In this document: one piece after another, positions 1 through 9,222 of the stretch
Numbering within the stretch: the first letter of the stretch is position 1
Layout: each line of letters opens with the position of its first letter
The notes under the pieces: generated by a model
What the model was told of the DNA's origin: nothing
What the model saw: the letters and a program-made list of their open reading frames with translations, nothing else
Databases searched by the model: none
Translations under genes and position numbers: made by a program
Source of the DNA: Heterobasidion occidentale
Taxonomy: Eukaryota > Basidiomycota > Agaricomycetes > Russulales > Bondarzewiaceae
NCBI GenBank assembly: GCA_039111635.1
Contig: JBCAQO010000010.1
Coordinates: 2,294,001 to 2,358,000, forward strand
Length of the DNA stretch: 64,000 nucleotides
Reading direction: 5' to 3'

Positions 1-2250
1 AACAAAGTCGTGGGCGGAAGACATGCTAAATGGTAAAGCCATCGATGAAGCCTATAAAAAGAAATTAATACAGTGAAACAGATGCGTGAAAATGTTCACC
101 TCAGGAATAGAGGACGAAGAGGCAATACGTTCACTCTCGGGAAACTGGATCATCGAAGGGACGTTAACGGGATTGATGCTAAAAATATGTCAGCACAGAA
201 CAATATAAGTATTCAAAGGAGGTGGCGTACGGCTGAGATATACCCGAATCACGAGAAAGTTCCATAGTGGAAGCCGACGAGCTAATAAAAAAGATTAGAA
301 GTGAAAACGAAAAGCCGGATAGGTAACAACCTGGCGCCTTCATCGTTTGTGTCAGTCGCGTACGCTGCAAACTTTCGTCGTTTCGTAGGTGATGCTTGAT
401 CAGAAGTGGCATTCGGCGGAACCCAAGAACCACTGCCAAAGGTGATGTCTTCGATGGAAATGGCAAGAGCACCACTTTCAGAACGACCACGGCAAAACCC
501 AACAATTTGTATGGAAGAGCGAAGGTTGGGAGCAGGTGTTCTGTTCCATCTTGGTGTAGAGCCGTCAAATATAGCGCTTGACATGAAAATATTAGTTATA
601 ACCCCATCAAAAATCATAACGTACGCACAGAAGAGTAGAGATACGTGATTCCTCCCGAACGTACTCCGAAACATCGACCACAAATCCCTTTGACGAACGA
701 TCGTTATGCAACGGCTCGGGTTGTGACCGAACGAATCCAGAAAAACTGGCAGATGTTGCGGAATAGTCCAGGACTCCTTCTTTGTACGACTCGGATCACC
801 GGGATAAGGATAAAAAAAAAGAGCATCAAGCACAACAACACCGTTCGGGGGAGCATATGCTTTGCAATAAGCAAAAATAATCGCTTGAGAAGGGAAAGGA
901 ATATCGCGAGGGGGGCTATAAATTCTGAGGCTTGCTTGAATCGGCCGCGCATTGCGAACGGTAATCGTTGTGTCTTTTTTTTTTTTTTTTTTTTTTTGAT
1001 CAAAAGTATTTATATACCGCCAGCGCTAGCCAGGGGCGGTCGGAAACGTAAGGGATGTACAGGGGCGATAACTTCGAATCAAACCCGCTAACGGCTCATT
1101 TAAGGCCCACGTGCCTCCCCTCCTACGAGAGGATTCTTGGGGGCTCCGCCGCGCACTACCGTAACCCGCTCCCACACGTTGACCCACAAGGGCGCACGAG
1201 CCCCGCAGATGGTATTAGAGTGACGCGCCACTCCCCATCCTGCTACTACGACGCAGTACACCCCCGGGGGGCGTTGGTTTTGCGTGACACGGACGACAGC
1301 ACAGGACAGCACCTTCGGACGATAGGAGTCTAAAGACTCCCGGTAAGAAGAGAGGTATCGAATGATACCAGAAGGCAGAAAAAAGGCATCCACAGACACC
1401 TTGTTGGAGGCCCGAAGGCAGAAGAGGGAGCGCGATCGTTCAGGGCGCCGTTACCACCCGTGCACTCGTCACTCATGAAACCAAAGGAGTGTGAAAGGGT
1501 CAGGCAGGGTCTCCGAGAGGAGATACATCCACAATCCTGCCCGTTAGAGAAGACGGCGCATCCCGCAAGATCGGGAGGGCCGATTGAGGAGCCTACACCG
1601 CAGATGTTACAAAGCGGTCGCCAGATGGTAGTAGAGTAGAAGGGAACCCGCGATGAGGAAGGATGAGGGGTGGATGGGCTCGGGGACGTTTGGATGGAGG
1701 CGAGTAGGCGGTGTCCCGAAGAGGAAGGTGGTGGTACGGGTTCAAGAAGCGTGATCGTTGTGTCGTAAACGTAATGAAAGGTGTTCACTGATCTCTCACC
1801 TGCAACTTGCTTCACGGACGACACTCGAGATGCCCCCGCAACAGCAAAGTTACCGAATAGATAGAAGTTGGACATTTCTCGAGGGATAGAAACATGGAAG
1901 ACGGCGACAGCAGCAAGCGATGCGCTTAGCGACGCGGAAGTAAACGATGACGAACTGAATGACATCAGCTCACGGGAGTGCTCGTCACTGCAAGCGGATA
2001 CAAAAAATGACGATTGAAATGATGAAAAGCAAGCGGCTCACGAGACACAACGTGACGGCGGAGATGAGAATAGGGCGGCAAGGCTTAGAAAAGAAACCAG
2101 ACGACGGAGCGCAAGGTCCGTCCAGGAGCGGAATGCTTAAAGCAGAAGGTTATACTCCTATTAAGGTCACAAACCAAACATGCGCACACGAAATGGCGAG
2201 GTTTCTGTTATAGTAGAGTTATGTAGTTCCTTCGTGCAGTCATCATTGTC
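1..2250. other. unassigned, gene-poor segment
   Basis: I recognise no gene here. Several frames are open for 80–210 codons but none shows a domain, a convincing ATG context or an exon chain. The plus strand around 1,900–2,130 reads as a charged peptide but is broken by an in-frame TGA, so it may be a decayed coding remnant. The far end of the minus-strand Ngaro-like element to the right may lie in this stretch. I looked for copies of its upstream sequence here, as expected for split repeats, and found none. Confidence 0.4.
975..997. repeat. 23-base T homopolymer
   Basis: An uninterrupted run of 23 T. It could be a minus-strand poly(A) scar of a retroposed sequence, but no recognisable LINE or processed gene lies beside it. 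It may simply be a mononucleotide microsatellite. Confidence 0.9.
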
Positions 2251-2300
2251 TAATCGGTCTGTGCCTTAGAGTGTGCGCGCAGCTGATAAGTAGGCACATC

Positions 2301-2322
2301 GGCACCCTCTTCCGAGGGTGCC
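2301..2322. other. perfect 9-bp stem, 4-nt loop inverted repeat
   Basis: The sequence ggcaccctc, a TTCC loop, then gagggtgcc forms a perfect hairpin about 120 bp beyond the recombinase stop codon. It is followed by an A-rich stretch. It could be part of the element's 3' region or RNA. Its role is unknown. Confidence 0.6.
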
Positions 2323-2439
2323 AAAAAACAAGATAATATTTGTGACGCGTGATAGACGAAGGCCACGTCGTAAAAGTCGTAGTGTTGGTGTAGGAATAGG
2401 AGGGGTGGGCTGGAGGTGAGGATTGGAAAAAGGAGATGG

Positions 2440-3432
2440 TCAGAGTCGGTTGAAGGCGGGAGAGCTGTGAAGCAAAGCCTGTAATAAAATAGGATTTTTT
2501 CGAATATAGACGCGAAAAGCGTCAGAGCTCCAGCGACCCAGAGCTTGTATGCGATCATCAGGCCATCCAGCGGAAGCAAAGAATGTTGCACCACCAGAAT
2601 GAAGGGAATGACCTGCATATGAAGAAGGGAGGAAGTGGTGGAGTCGCTTGAGGAACCACGAACGGGTTGGTATGGAGCCATCTGCACGGATCCAAAGGGG
2701 AGACTGTAAAGGAAATAGAGAGTCGCGGGAGCGAAGATATTTTGAAAACCAAGAGAAGGGATCGGGTATGTTGTCTCGTTTTGTGATAACAACAGTGTTT
2801 CCTTCAAAAAACCGATCCGCTTTGTGTCCTGGTAGTGTGTAAGAAAACATATTTTGGAGCAAGCGTACAGATGAGCGCTTGATAACTTTTCGAGGGTCAC
2901 GTAGGGAGGAATTGTCAGATTGTGTTAATTCTCCCAGGCGATGTAATGCGAAGAAACCACATAGTGTCAGGGAGATGAATAAAACATCATCGTGAGATGG
3001 GATAGGGTAGGCGTCGATCAGTGTGGACAAATGCTCGACGGTGAGAGGTTGTTTTCGAGAAGTTGGATTACTGAATTGTTTTTGTGCGCCCGCAAGGGTA
3101 CGTGAAACAAGCGCAGATTTTCGTGCAGCACGAACAGTGGGGAAAAATGGTTCAAGTTGATTTGATATGCCAGAGAGGTAGGAGTTGACAGAGCGGGGCT
3201 GAATATGGTGACACATGTAAACAGTGTAGAAAGACAATGTCTCCGGCGTTGGGTCGATTGGAAAGTTGTGAGCTTTGCAAAATGTCAGATAAGATTGGAG
3301 AGCGGAGGAATACGAGGCACGGGTGGAAAGTTCGATTGCATAGCCAAGCGCGACTGCCCGTTCCCGGACAAGACGCTCCCTCGACCACGGCACACGCTGC
3401 GGTTGTCGTGATGAGGGTGAGATGTCAATCAT
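2440..3432 (-). CDS. tyrosine recombinase of Ngaro-like element 1
   Basis: A 330-residue uninterrupted reading frame. The N-terminal half looks like the SAM-like DNA-binding domain of phage-type integrases (residues ~35–125), followed by the catalytic domain. In place of the usual integrase of LTR elements, this enzyme would insert a circular cDNA by strand exchange through a tyrosine. The first catalytic Arg is plausible in LHRLGEL and the nucleophile Tyr in AFRVYIR (about residue 309). The HxxR box, however, reads HSLHSGG (from residue 275), so the second catalytic Arg is His. A CAT codon stands where CGT would give Arg, which is what a CpG transition would produce. The start ATG overlaps the stop of the upstream RT frame as ATGA. 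The enzyme is probably inactive. Confidence 0.85.
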   Translation of the reverse strand: MIDISPSSRQPQRVPWSRERLVRERAVALGYAIELSTRASYSSALQSYLTFCKAHNFPIDPTPETLSFYTVYMCHHIQPRSVNSYLSGISNQLEPFFPTVRAARKSALVSRTLAGAQKQFSNPTSRKQPLTVEHLSTLIDAYPIPSHDDVLFISLTLCGFFALHRLGELTQSDNSSLRDPRKVIKRSSVRLLQNMFSYTLPGHKADRFFEGNTVVITKRDNIPDPFSWFSKYLRSRDSLFPLQSPLWIRADGSIPTRSWFLKRLHHFLPSSYAGHSLHSGGATFFASAGWPDDRIQALGRWSSDAFRVYIRKNPILLQALLHSSPAFNRL

Positions 3433-5189
3433 GAGGGCGCGGCCCCCAGCGCGTCTCGAGGGGGTGTAAAAGAGGAGAGTTGCAAAGTAGGAACATGTTG
3501 CACAGCAACATCGAAAAGTTGACGAGATATGGCATCAGCTACGTAGTTTCGTTCACCAGCAATATGAAAGACACGAAGGTCGAGCATTGGTGATTTTAGC
3601 AAGATGCGGATGGCTGAAAATAGAATGAGATTGTAAGCGGGTGACGATGCGTGCAAGGAATTGAACATTTGGACTGTGTTTAGATTATCTGTGAAAATCG
3701 CTAGAAAATGGGGAGGCATGGTGAGGGCAGCGGCCCAATGCAAGGCGGATAAAACCGCAAGAGACTCAAACCAGAAGATATCATTCGAAGGGGAACCATC
3801 TGGAATGTCAGATGCGAATGCTAGACTGAGAGCGGGTGACCAGAAAGCTAGTCCTGTAAGGGAAGCATCACAGTATAATGACAAGTCGGCCTGTGAAGAA
3901 TTCCAGACGCACGCTCGAAGCAAATGGATTCCAGGCCAATTTTCGAAAGTATCGGCAAACCAAGAAAGGTCATGCTGAACAGCGCGATTGATATAAACTG
4001 GTTGATTGTGTTGTGATTTACCAGCTATCTTGTCGTAAGAGGATTGTAACGCGGGGCGCATTAATGGAACAACGTTTAGTGCCCAATTTATCCATCCAAT
4101 TAACCGTTGCCATTCAACCAGTCGACGGCGGCGACCGGCTGCTTCAGCAAGGAAAGAACGGATGTGAACAATTAGAGCCTCGCGAGAGGATTCTGCCAAA
4201 GAGATGGTCATAGTTGTTGGGTTGACATGAAAGCCTATTATCGTCAAAGTAGGACCAAATTCTTGTTTGGGTTTTTCATGCGGAAGTCCTATCTCGTCCC
4301 AGAGGAGGAGTAATCGGACTTGTTTTGACGGATAGTAAGTGTTGTAAGGAGCATAATAAGCAAGGCGAGGGCAAGTGTCATGAGAAAAGGTGTCGTCAAC
4401 ATATGCGAGGAGTGCGAGGATCTGTTTTATGCGAATAGCGATCCACAGAACTAAACTCATAAAAGTGCACCATATTTTGCTGGCTGCTCGGTTTCCGAAA
4501 TTATTGCAGCGGTCAATACGACGCACTCCGTTGACGGTTACGACTTGACGTAACTGCCATAGCGGATGCAGCGGCATCCGTCGATAGGCTTGCGATACAT
4601 CTGATTTAAATAACCAGAGAGGAATGTCACCGAGCGATTGACGAGTGGCAAGAAGATTTTGACCAAGATCTTGAATGTTGTCAAGACGGACAGCAATGGG
4701 ATCTCGTGGGATCATAGTGTTTAAAGCGAAAGGTCCAGCGGAATGATCAACGACCATTCGCAATTTTGTGGAATTCGGTTTTGGGACAGCGTGAACTGGC
4801 ATGGAAAACATACCAGGGAGGAGAGGATCGTCTGCAGACGCAAATGGTGTGGAAAATCGACCGAGACGTTCTTCTTCTCGACATTGAGAATCCAAGAAAG
4901 AAGCGGCTTCAGGAGAAATGTTGTGCTGCAGAGTCGATTCATCCCAAGTATCTGGAAAGCCTTCCATAGAAGTGTCGGCATATGGCCAAAAACCTTCTCG
5001 TAGTCCATGAAGAACAGAATCGACAAGAGGGCGATTTGGATGCGAAGAGAGAAAACTCGAATCGAGATACATTGATAGGCGTAACAATTGAAAACAACGA
5101 AGGATTTTGTTGGATCGTCTGAACAGCCGATTGATTAAGAAATTCGGAAAGAGGGGGACCAGGTAACGGAGGCGCGGTCTCTGTTGCAA
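3429..5189 (-). CDS. reverse transcriptase–RNase H of Ngaro-like element 1
   Basis: A 586-codon open frame with an RT domain followed by RNase H. The RT active site reads AYVDDTF. Upstream are MVVDHSAGPF and LFKSDVSQAYRRMPLHP, typical RT fingers/palm motifs. RNase H shows YCDASLTG, the Glu in FESLAVLSAL, IFTDNLNTV and ADAISR, the D-E-D-D set. The open frame has no ATG at its left limit. A better N-terminus lies in another frame just upstream (LPGPPLSEFLNQSAVQ and on), which would join if one T were restored in the T run near 5,065. Natural translation probably starts within the gag overlap. The stop overlaps the recombinase ATG by one ATGA tetranucleotide. No methyltransferase domain was seen. 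Confidence 0.85.
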   Translation of the reverse strand: MQQRPRLRYLVPLFPNFLINRLFRRSNKILRCFQLLRLSMYLDSSFLSSHPNRPLVDSVLHGLREGFWPYADTSMEGFPDTWDESTLQHNISPEAASFLDSQCREEERLGRFSTPFASADDPLLPGMFSMPVHAVPKPNSTKLRMVVDHSAGPFALNTMIPRDPIAVRLDNIQDLGQNLLATRQSLGDIPLWLFKSDVSQAYRRMPLHPLWQLRQVVTVNGVRRIDRCNNFGNRAASKIWCTFMSLVLWIAIRIKQILALLAYVDDTFSHDTCPRLAYYAPYNTYYPSKQVRLLLLWDEIGLPHEKPKQEFGPTLTIIGFHVNPTTMTISLAESSREALIVHIRSFLAEAAGRRRRLVEWQRLIGWINWALNVVPLMRPALQSSYDKIAGKSQHNQPVYINRAVQHDLSWFADTFENWPGIHLLRACVWNSSQADLSLYCDASLTGLAFWSPALSLAFASDIPDGSPSNDIFWFESLAVLSALHWAAALTMPPHFLAIFTDNLNTVQMFNSLHASSPAYNLILFSAIRILLKSPMLDLRVFHIAGERNYVADAISRQLFDVAVQHVPTLQLSSFTPPRDALGAAPS

Positions 5190-5254
5190 TGGCTGATGGT
5201 GTGACTATGGTTTTATCGGCTTCCCAAAGAAAATTGCGGAATAATTTTGGTCGT

Positions 5255-6583
5255 TCACTTGCGAGGTCGAGGCTCGCGTTCGGTGCCAGGACTGGAACGA
5301 CGGGGGCAATCGATGGCTGCATGCGTGTTCCCTCGACAGATAGCGCAGGAATGCCGGTATCGACAATTTCCGGGAGCGTCGCAGATTCCCTGGTTGAATC
5401 TCCGACAAATTTCTGTAGTTCGTCCTCGTGTAGTTTGTGGTCTCTGAGCAGTAGGAGTAGATGCCGCTCCCTCGCTACTAATGTGGAGGGTGTAGAGGTC
5501 GCCGAAGAAATCTGTGAGGAGAGCGTCGTTTCGGCGGGCAACTCTAGACCTGATTGCTTTATCGTAGTTGATAACGCGGGAGACGAGGGCTGGTTGGATG
5601 GAAGCAAACGTTTCCGAAATATGGCGTGCATACTTGGTGAGTTCGTCGATTCGATGTGGGTAGAGATATTGGACCGCGTGAGTGTACCCGTCCCAAGCTG
5701 TGACCCATTCTCCATGATTGGAGACCGAACGGTTCGTTTTGACGGCTCTAGCATGGATTTCGAGACCATCGGCCAAGGTTTTGACTTGAGTATCGGTAGT
5801 CTCGATGGAGTAATGACTGGAGAGGATCTTATCGAGGTCGACGAACTCGTGGAGAATAACCTGCTTCCAACATTCCTGCGGGAAGTCGGGCAGTCATACT
5901 GTGAAAGGACAGAACGTTTGACGGATTCCCAGTCTCGACTATAGTTTTCCTTAAGTGTGAGCGTTTGTCCAATTCGCTCGTCGATATGGTAAAACCATCG
6001 ATGTCTTCTGATTGTGGAAGGAAGGGAAATAAGGATTCATCAATTCGCCTTTCCCCTTACGTTTGGTACGTTCGTCATCCTCGTCGTCCTCGTCAAATCG
6101 GAATCTTTTAGGTCCGATCCTGGATAGAAGGGAAGGGACTGAATTTGTGGCACGGACGCTATTGGGCTCGAGGTCGACATCATTTCCGGTGTCCTCGAAC
6201 TGAGGGGGGTGCCCGCCGGTAGCGGTATTACCCCTATTGATGAAGTCTCGAGCGATAGTGGGACCGGAGACAAGACGTCCTTGAGAGACGTTTGATGAGC
6301 GAATGCGGTCGATTTCTTCGAGTTGCTCAAAGAAATCGTCATAGGCTTGATCCTTTTGCTCGGCAGAGAGCACTTGCTCAGGGTCTCCTGCCCCGGCGGC
6401 CCCGAGAACGTTAAGAATGTCTCGGGAAGCTGTAGATTTTGTTGTACGTCCGGTGCGATACTCTTCAACGATTGCCTCGCAAGCTTCGACGGTATCTGCT
6501 TCGAACGTCGTCGCTTGGGAAGGTTGTTGGCTCTCCTGACTTTGTGGTTCGTCATCGGCGGTGACAGGAACAAAGTCGGACAT
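5255..6583 (-). pseudogene. broken gag-like ORF of Ngaro-like element 1
   Basis: The ATG at 6583 opens an acidic, disordered protein (MSDFVPVTADDEPQ...) that runs to TAA at 5951–5953. The conserved C-terminal gag region continues downstream: LPDFPQECWKQV, a W-x-x-A-W / YPHR module, then a CCCH finger (C-x7-C-x5-C-x3-H) and a CCHC zinc knuckle (CAICRGNTHAAIDC), ending at 5255. Between them the frame meets TAA 5951, TAG 5939 and TGA 5894. A different frame gives a more plausible bridge (LTLKENYSRDWESVKRSVL), so at least two frame changes have occurred. The two zinc modules would bind nucleic acid, as in other Ngaro/DIRS ORF1 proteins. Confidence 0.7.
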
Positions 6584-6643
6584 AGATGATGATACGAGAG
6601 ATGAGAGTGAAAACGAATATATGAAAGTATTGTATATTGCTGT

Positions 6644-6721
6644 CGAGGCGATCGTACAGGGATGGTCAATAAACATCTTACAGAGAAAGCGAGCAAACAC
6701 AAACCTGGCGAGGCGATCGTA
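6644..6721. repeat. direct repeat of 13 bp, 65 bp apart
   Basis: The 13-mer cgaggcgatcgta occurs at 6644–6656 and 6709–6721, just upstream of the gag ATG of element 1. This is where the left terminal repeat or promoter of the element should lie. It may be part of that terminus. Confidence 0.5.
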
Positions 6722-7197
6722 AGGGTGAAGACTCGACTGCGGTCAAGTTCACCGCTTATATCGACCCCGCCATGACAAAAGCGGTCATCCGCTTCTCTGT
6801 CATCTGTGACTGAACAGTCACAACAGAGTGCAGAGCTCTTGCCGGTGGTTTGTCTGGCGTGCGCGGCACTGATCCCGACGCGGCGGGCGAATGCGGCTCT
6901 GGCGAGAGCTGAGAGAAACACAGCAGCGGCTGTGTTGGCGGTGTACGCTTACTGCAGGCGGCGTGACCGATTAGACACATGTAAACAATGGTTTAAACAC
7001 GATTCAATTTCTACAGCCAAGACTATAGGACACCGAGACACGTCGAGGAAGCTGTCCATACGTTGTATATACGCCAGCCGGAGATGGTCGCGGACCCAGG
7101 CAACCCGGCCAAGACACAAATCATACAGTGCGCGACAGGTAGTACGACTACAACTTCGAATAGGCCGGCGAGTCAGGCAACAACAAAGTGTTTTCAA

Positions 7198-7940
7198 TCA
7201 TGGACTTACCTTAAACCCAAGCTTCTCCCAAGCACCTTGAGACGCGGGAAATGTCCTGATGTATAATACCACCCGCCTTTCTGTCACTTGCAGGAAATTG
7301 TTGGGCAGCCACTGCTTCTCGCTAGCCAAGCTGACACCCTGCTTCGTCGCTATCTCCAACAACTCTTGGATATCTAGAACGTCCACATGCTGCTTCGCTC
7401 GTAAGTCTGTACGGCGTATCGGTGCTTGACGATGGTCTTGCCATCCCTGCAGCTTCAGTAATAGAAGTGCAAAAAGAGGCATCGTCGGGATCCCAGCTGA
7501 CCACACAATACGACTTCCGTCCATAAGTGGGATGTTCAATGTCGGGGGAACCAGCACATCAACCTTGCAGGTGACACCGGAGCGCCCTGAAACACGGTTC
7601 CATAATACCTTGTAGGTATTGCGCCGATTTTTTGACGCGACGAGGTAGTAGGTAGAATCGACAGCGACGATAAGTTGTTTGATTCTTTCCTGGTCGTAAG
7701 TAGTACTCATCACGACAACGTCGATATCCTGTATAATAAAGGCGATGCGATCAGCTACATCGAATCAAGGCGCTTAGCTACTGACATTAGGTGTTCTGCT
7801 TGTGCCCATAGCGCAGAGGCAGCACTGCCCATGAGACAGCAGGTAAGTCCGCGCGCTTCAAGGATAGCAACAGTCCGCTTTGCGACTGCCTGTATATCGT
7901 CCTTCGAGAGAGCTGAGTAGTCACTGAACATCAGAGACAA
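7198..7940 (-). CDS. nucleotidyltransferase-fold protein, copy 1
   Basis: Two exons, 7940–7782 and 7728–7198, joined by a 53-bp intron (GTAGCT...ACAG), give about 229 residues. Exon 1 carries CCLMGSAASALWA, the G-S/G-[AS] helix-loop of the nucleotidyltransferase fold. Exon 2 begins DIDVVVM, the matching [DE]h[DE] metal-binding strand. A later KVDVLVPP segment can supply the third carboxylate, as in MNT-type enzymes. It shares its exon layout and many positions with the gene at 29,323–30,058. Both resemble uncharacterised basidiomycete proteins with a 'GSAA..LWG..R.PNDIDIVV' pattern. No substrate is known. It lies just upstream of element 1. The donor is weak and the ATG choice is tentative. 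Confidence 0.65.
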
Positions 7941-9222
7941 TGGGCACTGGAACGAAGTGGGGAATGACAGAGGGTTGCAGGTAAACGAGACCTTATATAG
8001 GCATCCTATTGATCTTTAAAAAACAGATTGGCAGAAACAGATGATAACTTTTTACAAGCTGTTACACATCGATCGAATATGTAGCTCAGCTGTATGAAAG
8101 AGGCATACCGGACCTGTCTAGAACAAACGCGAAGATGATCCTCCTCGAAAAAACATCATGGAAATCTTGCTATGTTTGGTTGTGGCTTGTTAAGAGAAAT
8201 GTATAAATAAACAATACCGTTGGAAGCTCTTTTGTTGCTGTATGGGGAACGAAGCCTGTTCAACGACGGAATATCGAAACATTCTGATTGAATGAAAGGT
8301 GACTGTCAGCTTATTCTCTTCGGATGACAGTCACTGTCAGTTTATTCTCTTCGGATTTCCTAGGCTATTGCGTGATAAAACGAGCAAGACTTATAGATAC
8401 TATGCTGCTATCCTGGGGGATGCGCACCGAATCGGTACTCTTCTCTCTTTCGATGTGTCATATTCGTGCCACGTCAACATATGAGCCAGCTTTTTGCTTC
8501 GCGGGCGTGAAGTATCCAGGTTCTTCAGAGGAAAGCCTGGATCCGCGTATTCAAAAAGTGCTGACGTACCAGTGACGTACCATAGGCTGTCTCAAAATTC
8601 CTCATGTGAAACCCCTCATGCTAAACCGAGAGACAGAATATGGGGCATGGTCAAGTGTTATTTTGATCAGATACTGTACATAGTATCGTATGAAAAGATC
8701 TTTATGAGCCCGTGCAATCTATATTATCAAGGATGAGAGTATTATCAATGAATGAGACCTGTGATCGATTAACTGGAAAACGATATGATTACTGACTACA
8801 GAGTCTTGCTCATCTTCTGCCCAATGTCTCTACCATGCCAGTGATTATTTACGATTAAATTTGAAGAAGATTGACATTATATGACGTTGGTGCTGTTGAG
8901 AGTGGGAAGGGTGCGTGGCGGTACGTAAGGATGAAAGCGGTAACGCTTGCTAACGCTTAGTCATAACCACCAGACCGACGGCGGTAACGAAGGAGTACCG
9001 AAGGGCACCGATAATTCTCTGTGCAGAGCTCAGACCTCTATCAAGCATTAGACCCTCCTTTAGCTTTAATCATTGAACCCCGTCCTTCAGGACGGCGAGG
9101 GATCTTATTGGCGAAGGCTCACCTAGTAGCGACAATCACACACACTGCCGTGCACAACACCACAGCAACACCCTCTCATTCGGCCTCGTCCTTGTTTCGG
9201 AGCCCCCACTGCAGACCTAACC
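7941..9222. other. intergenic region
   Basis: About 1.3 kb without a recognisable gene. It holds the short tandem repeat at 8302–8356 and a small perfect hairpin at 9080–9095 (ccgtcct/aggacgg). The right part probably contains the promoter of the GH5 gene. Confidence 0.5.
8302..8356. repeat. two-copy tandem repeat, period 31 bp
   Basis: The 24-mer actgtcag[c/t]ttattctcttcggat appears at 8302–8325 and again at 8333–8356, with one difference. It looks like a simple local duplication. Confidence 0.8.

Larger units (their letters stand above)
2250..6722 (-). mobile_element. decayed Ngaro-like (DIRS-order) retrotransposon, copy 1
   Basis: Read on the minus strand, the order is gag (about 6583 to 5255), reverse transcriptase/RNase H (to 3429) and tyrosine recombinase (3432 to 2440). 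This order, use of a tyrosine recombinase instead of a DDE integrase, and no visible methyltransferase domain match fungal Ngaro elements. Gag carries stops and frame changes, the RT reading frame needs one base restored near 5,065, and the recombinase has lost a catalytic Arg. The copy is therefore probably immobile. I could not find the A1/B1-A2/B2 split repeats that the second element shows, so both boundaries are approximate. Confidence 0.8.

Noticed and set aside
975..997. T run as the tail of a LINE/SINE insertion
   Set aside because: No reverse transcriptase, SINE-like promoter boxes or target duplication could be seen next to it.
2301..2322. Hairpin as a transcription terminator
   Set aside because: Factor-independent terminators are a bacterial feature and this is a eukaryotic nuclear region.
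5189..5944. 251-codon plus-strand ORF opposite the element 1 gag/RT
   Set aside because: It is the antisense of zinc-finger and RT-overlap coding sequence and has no independent features.
8302..8356. Short repeats as a CRISPR array
   Set aside because: Only two copies, no regular spacers, and the genome is fungal.
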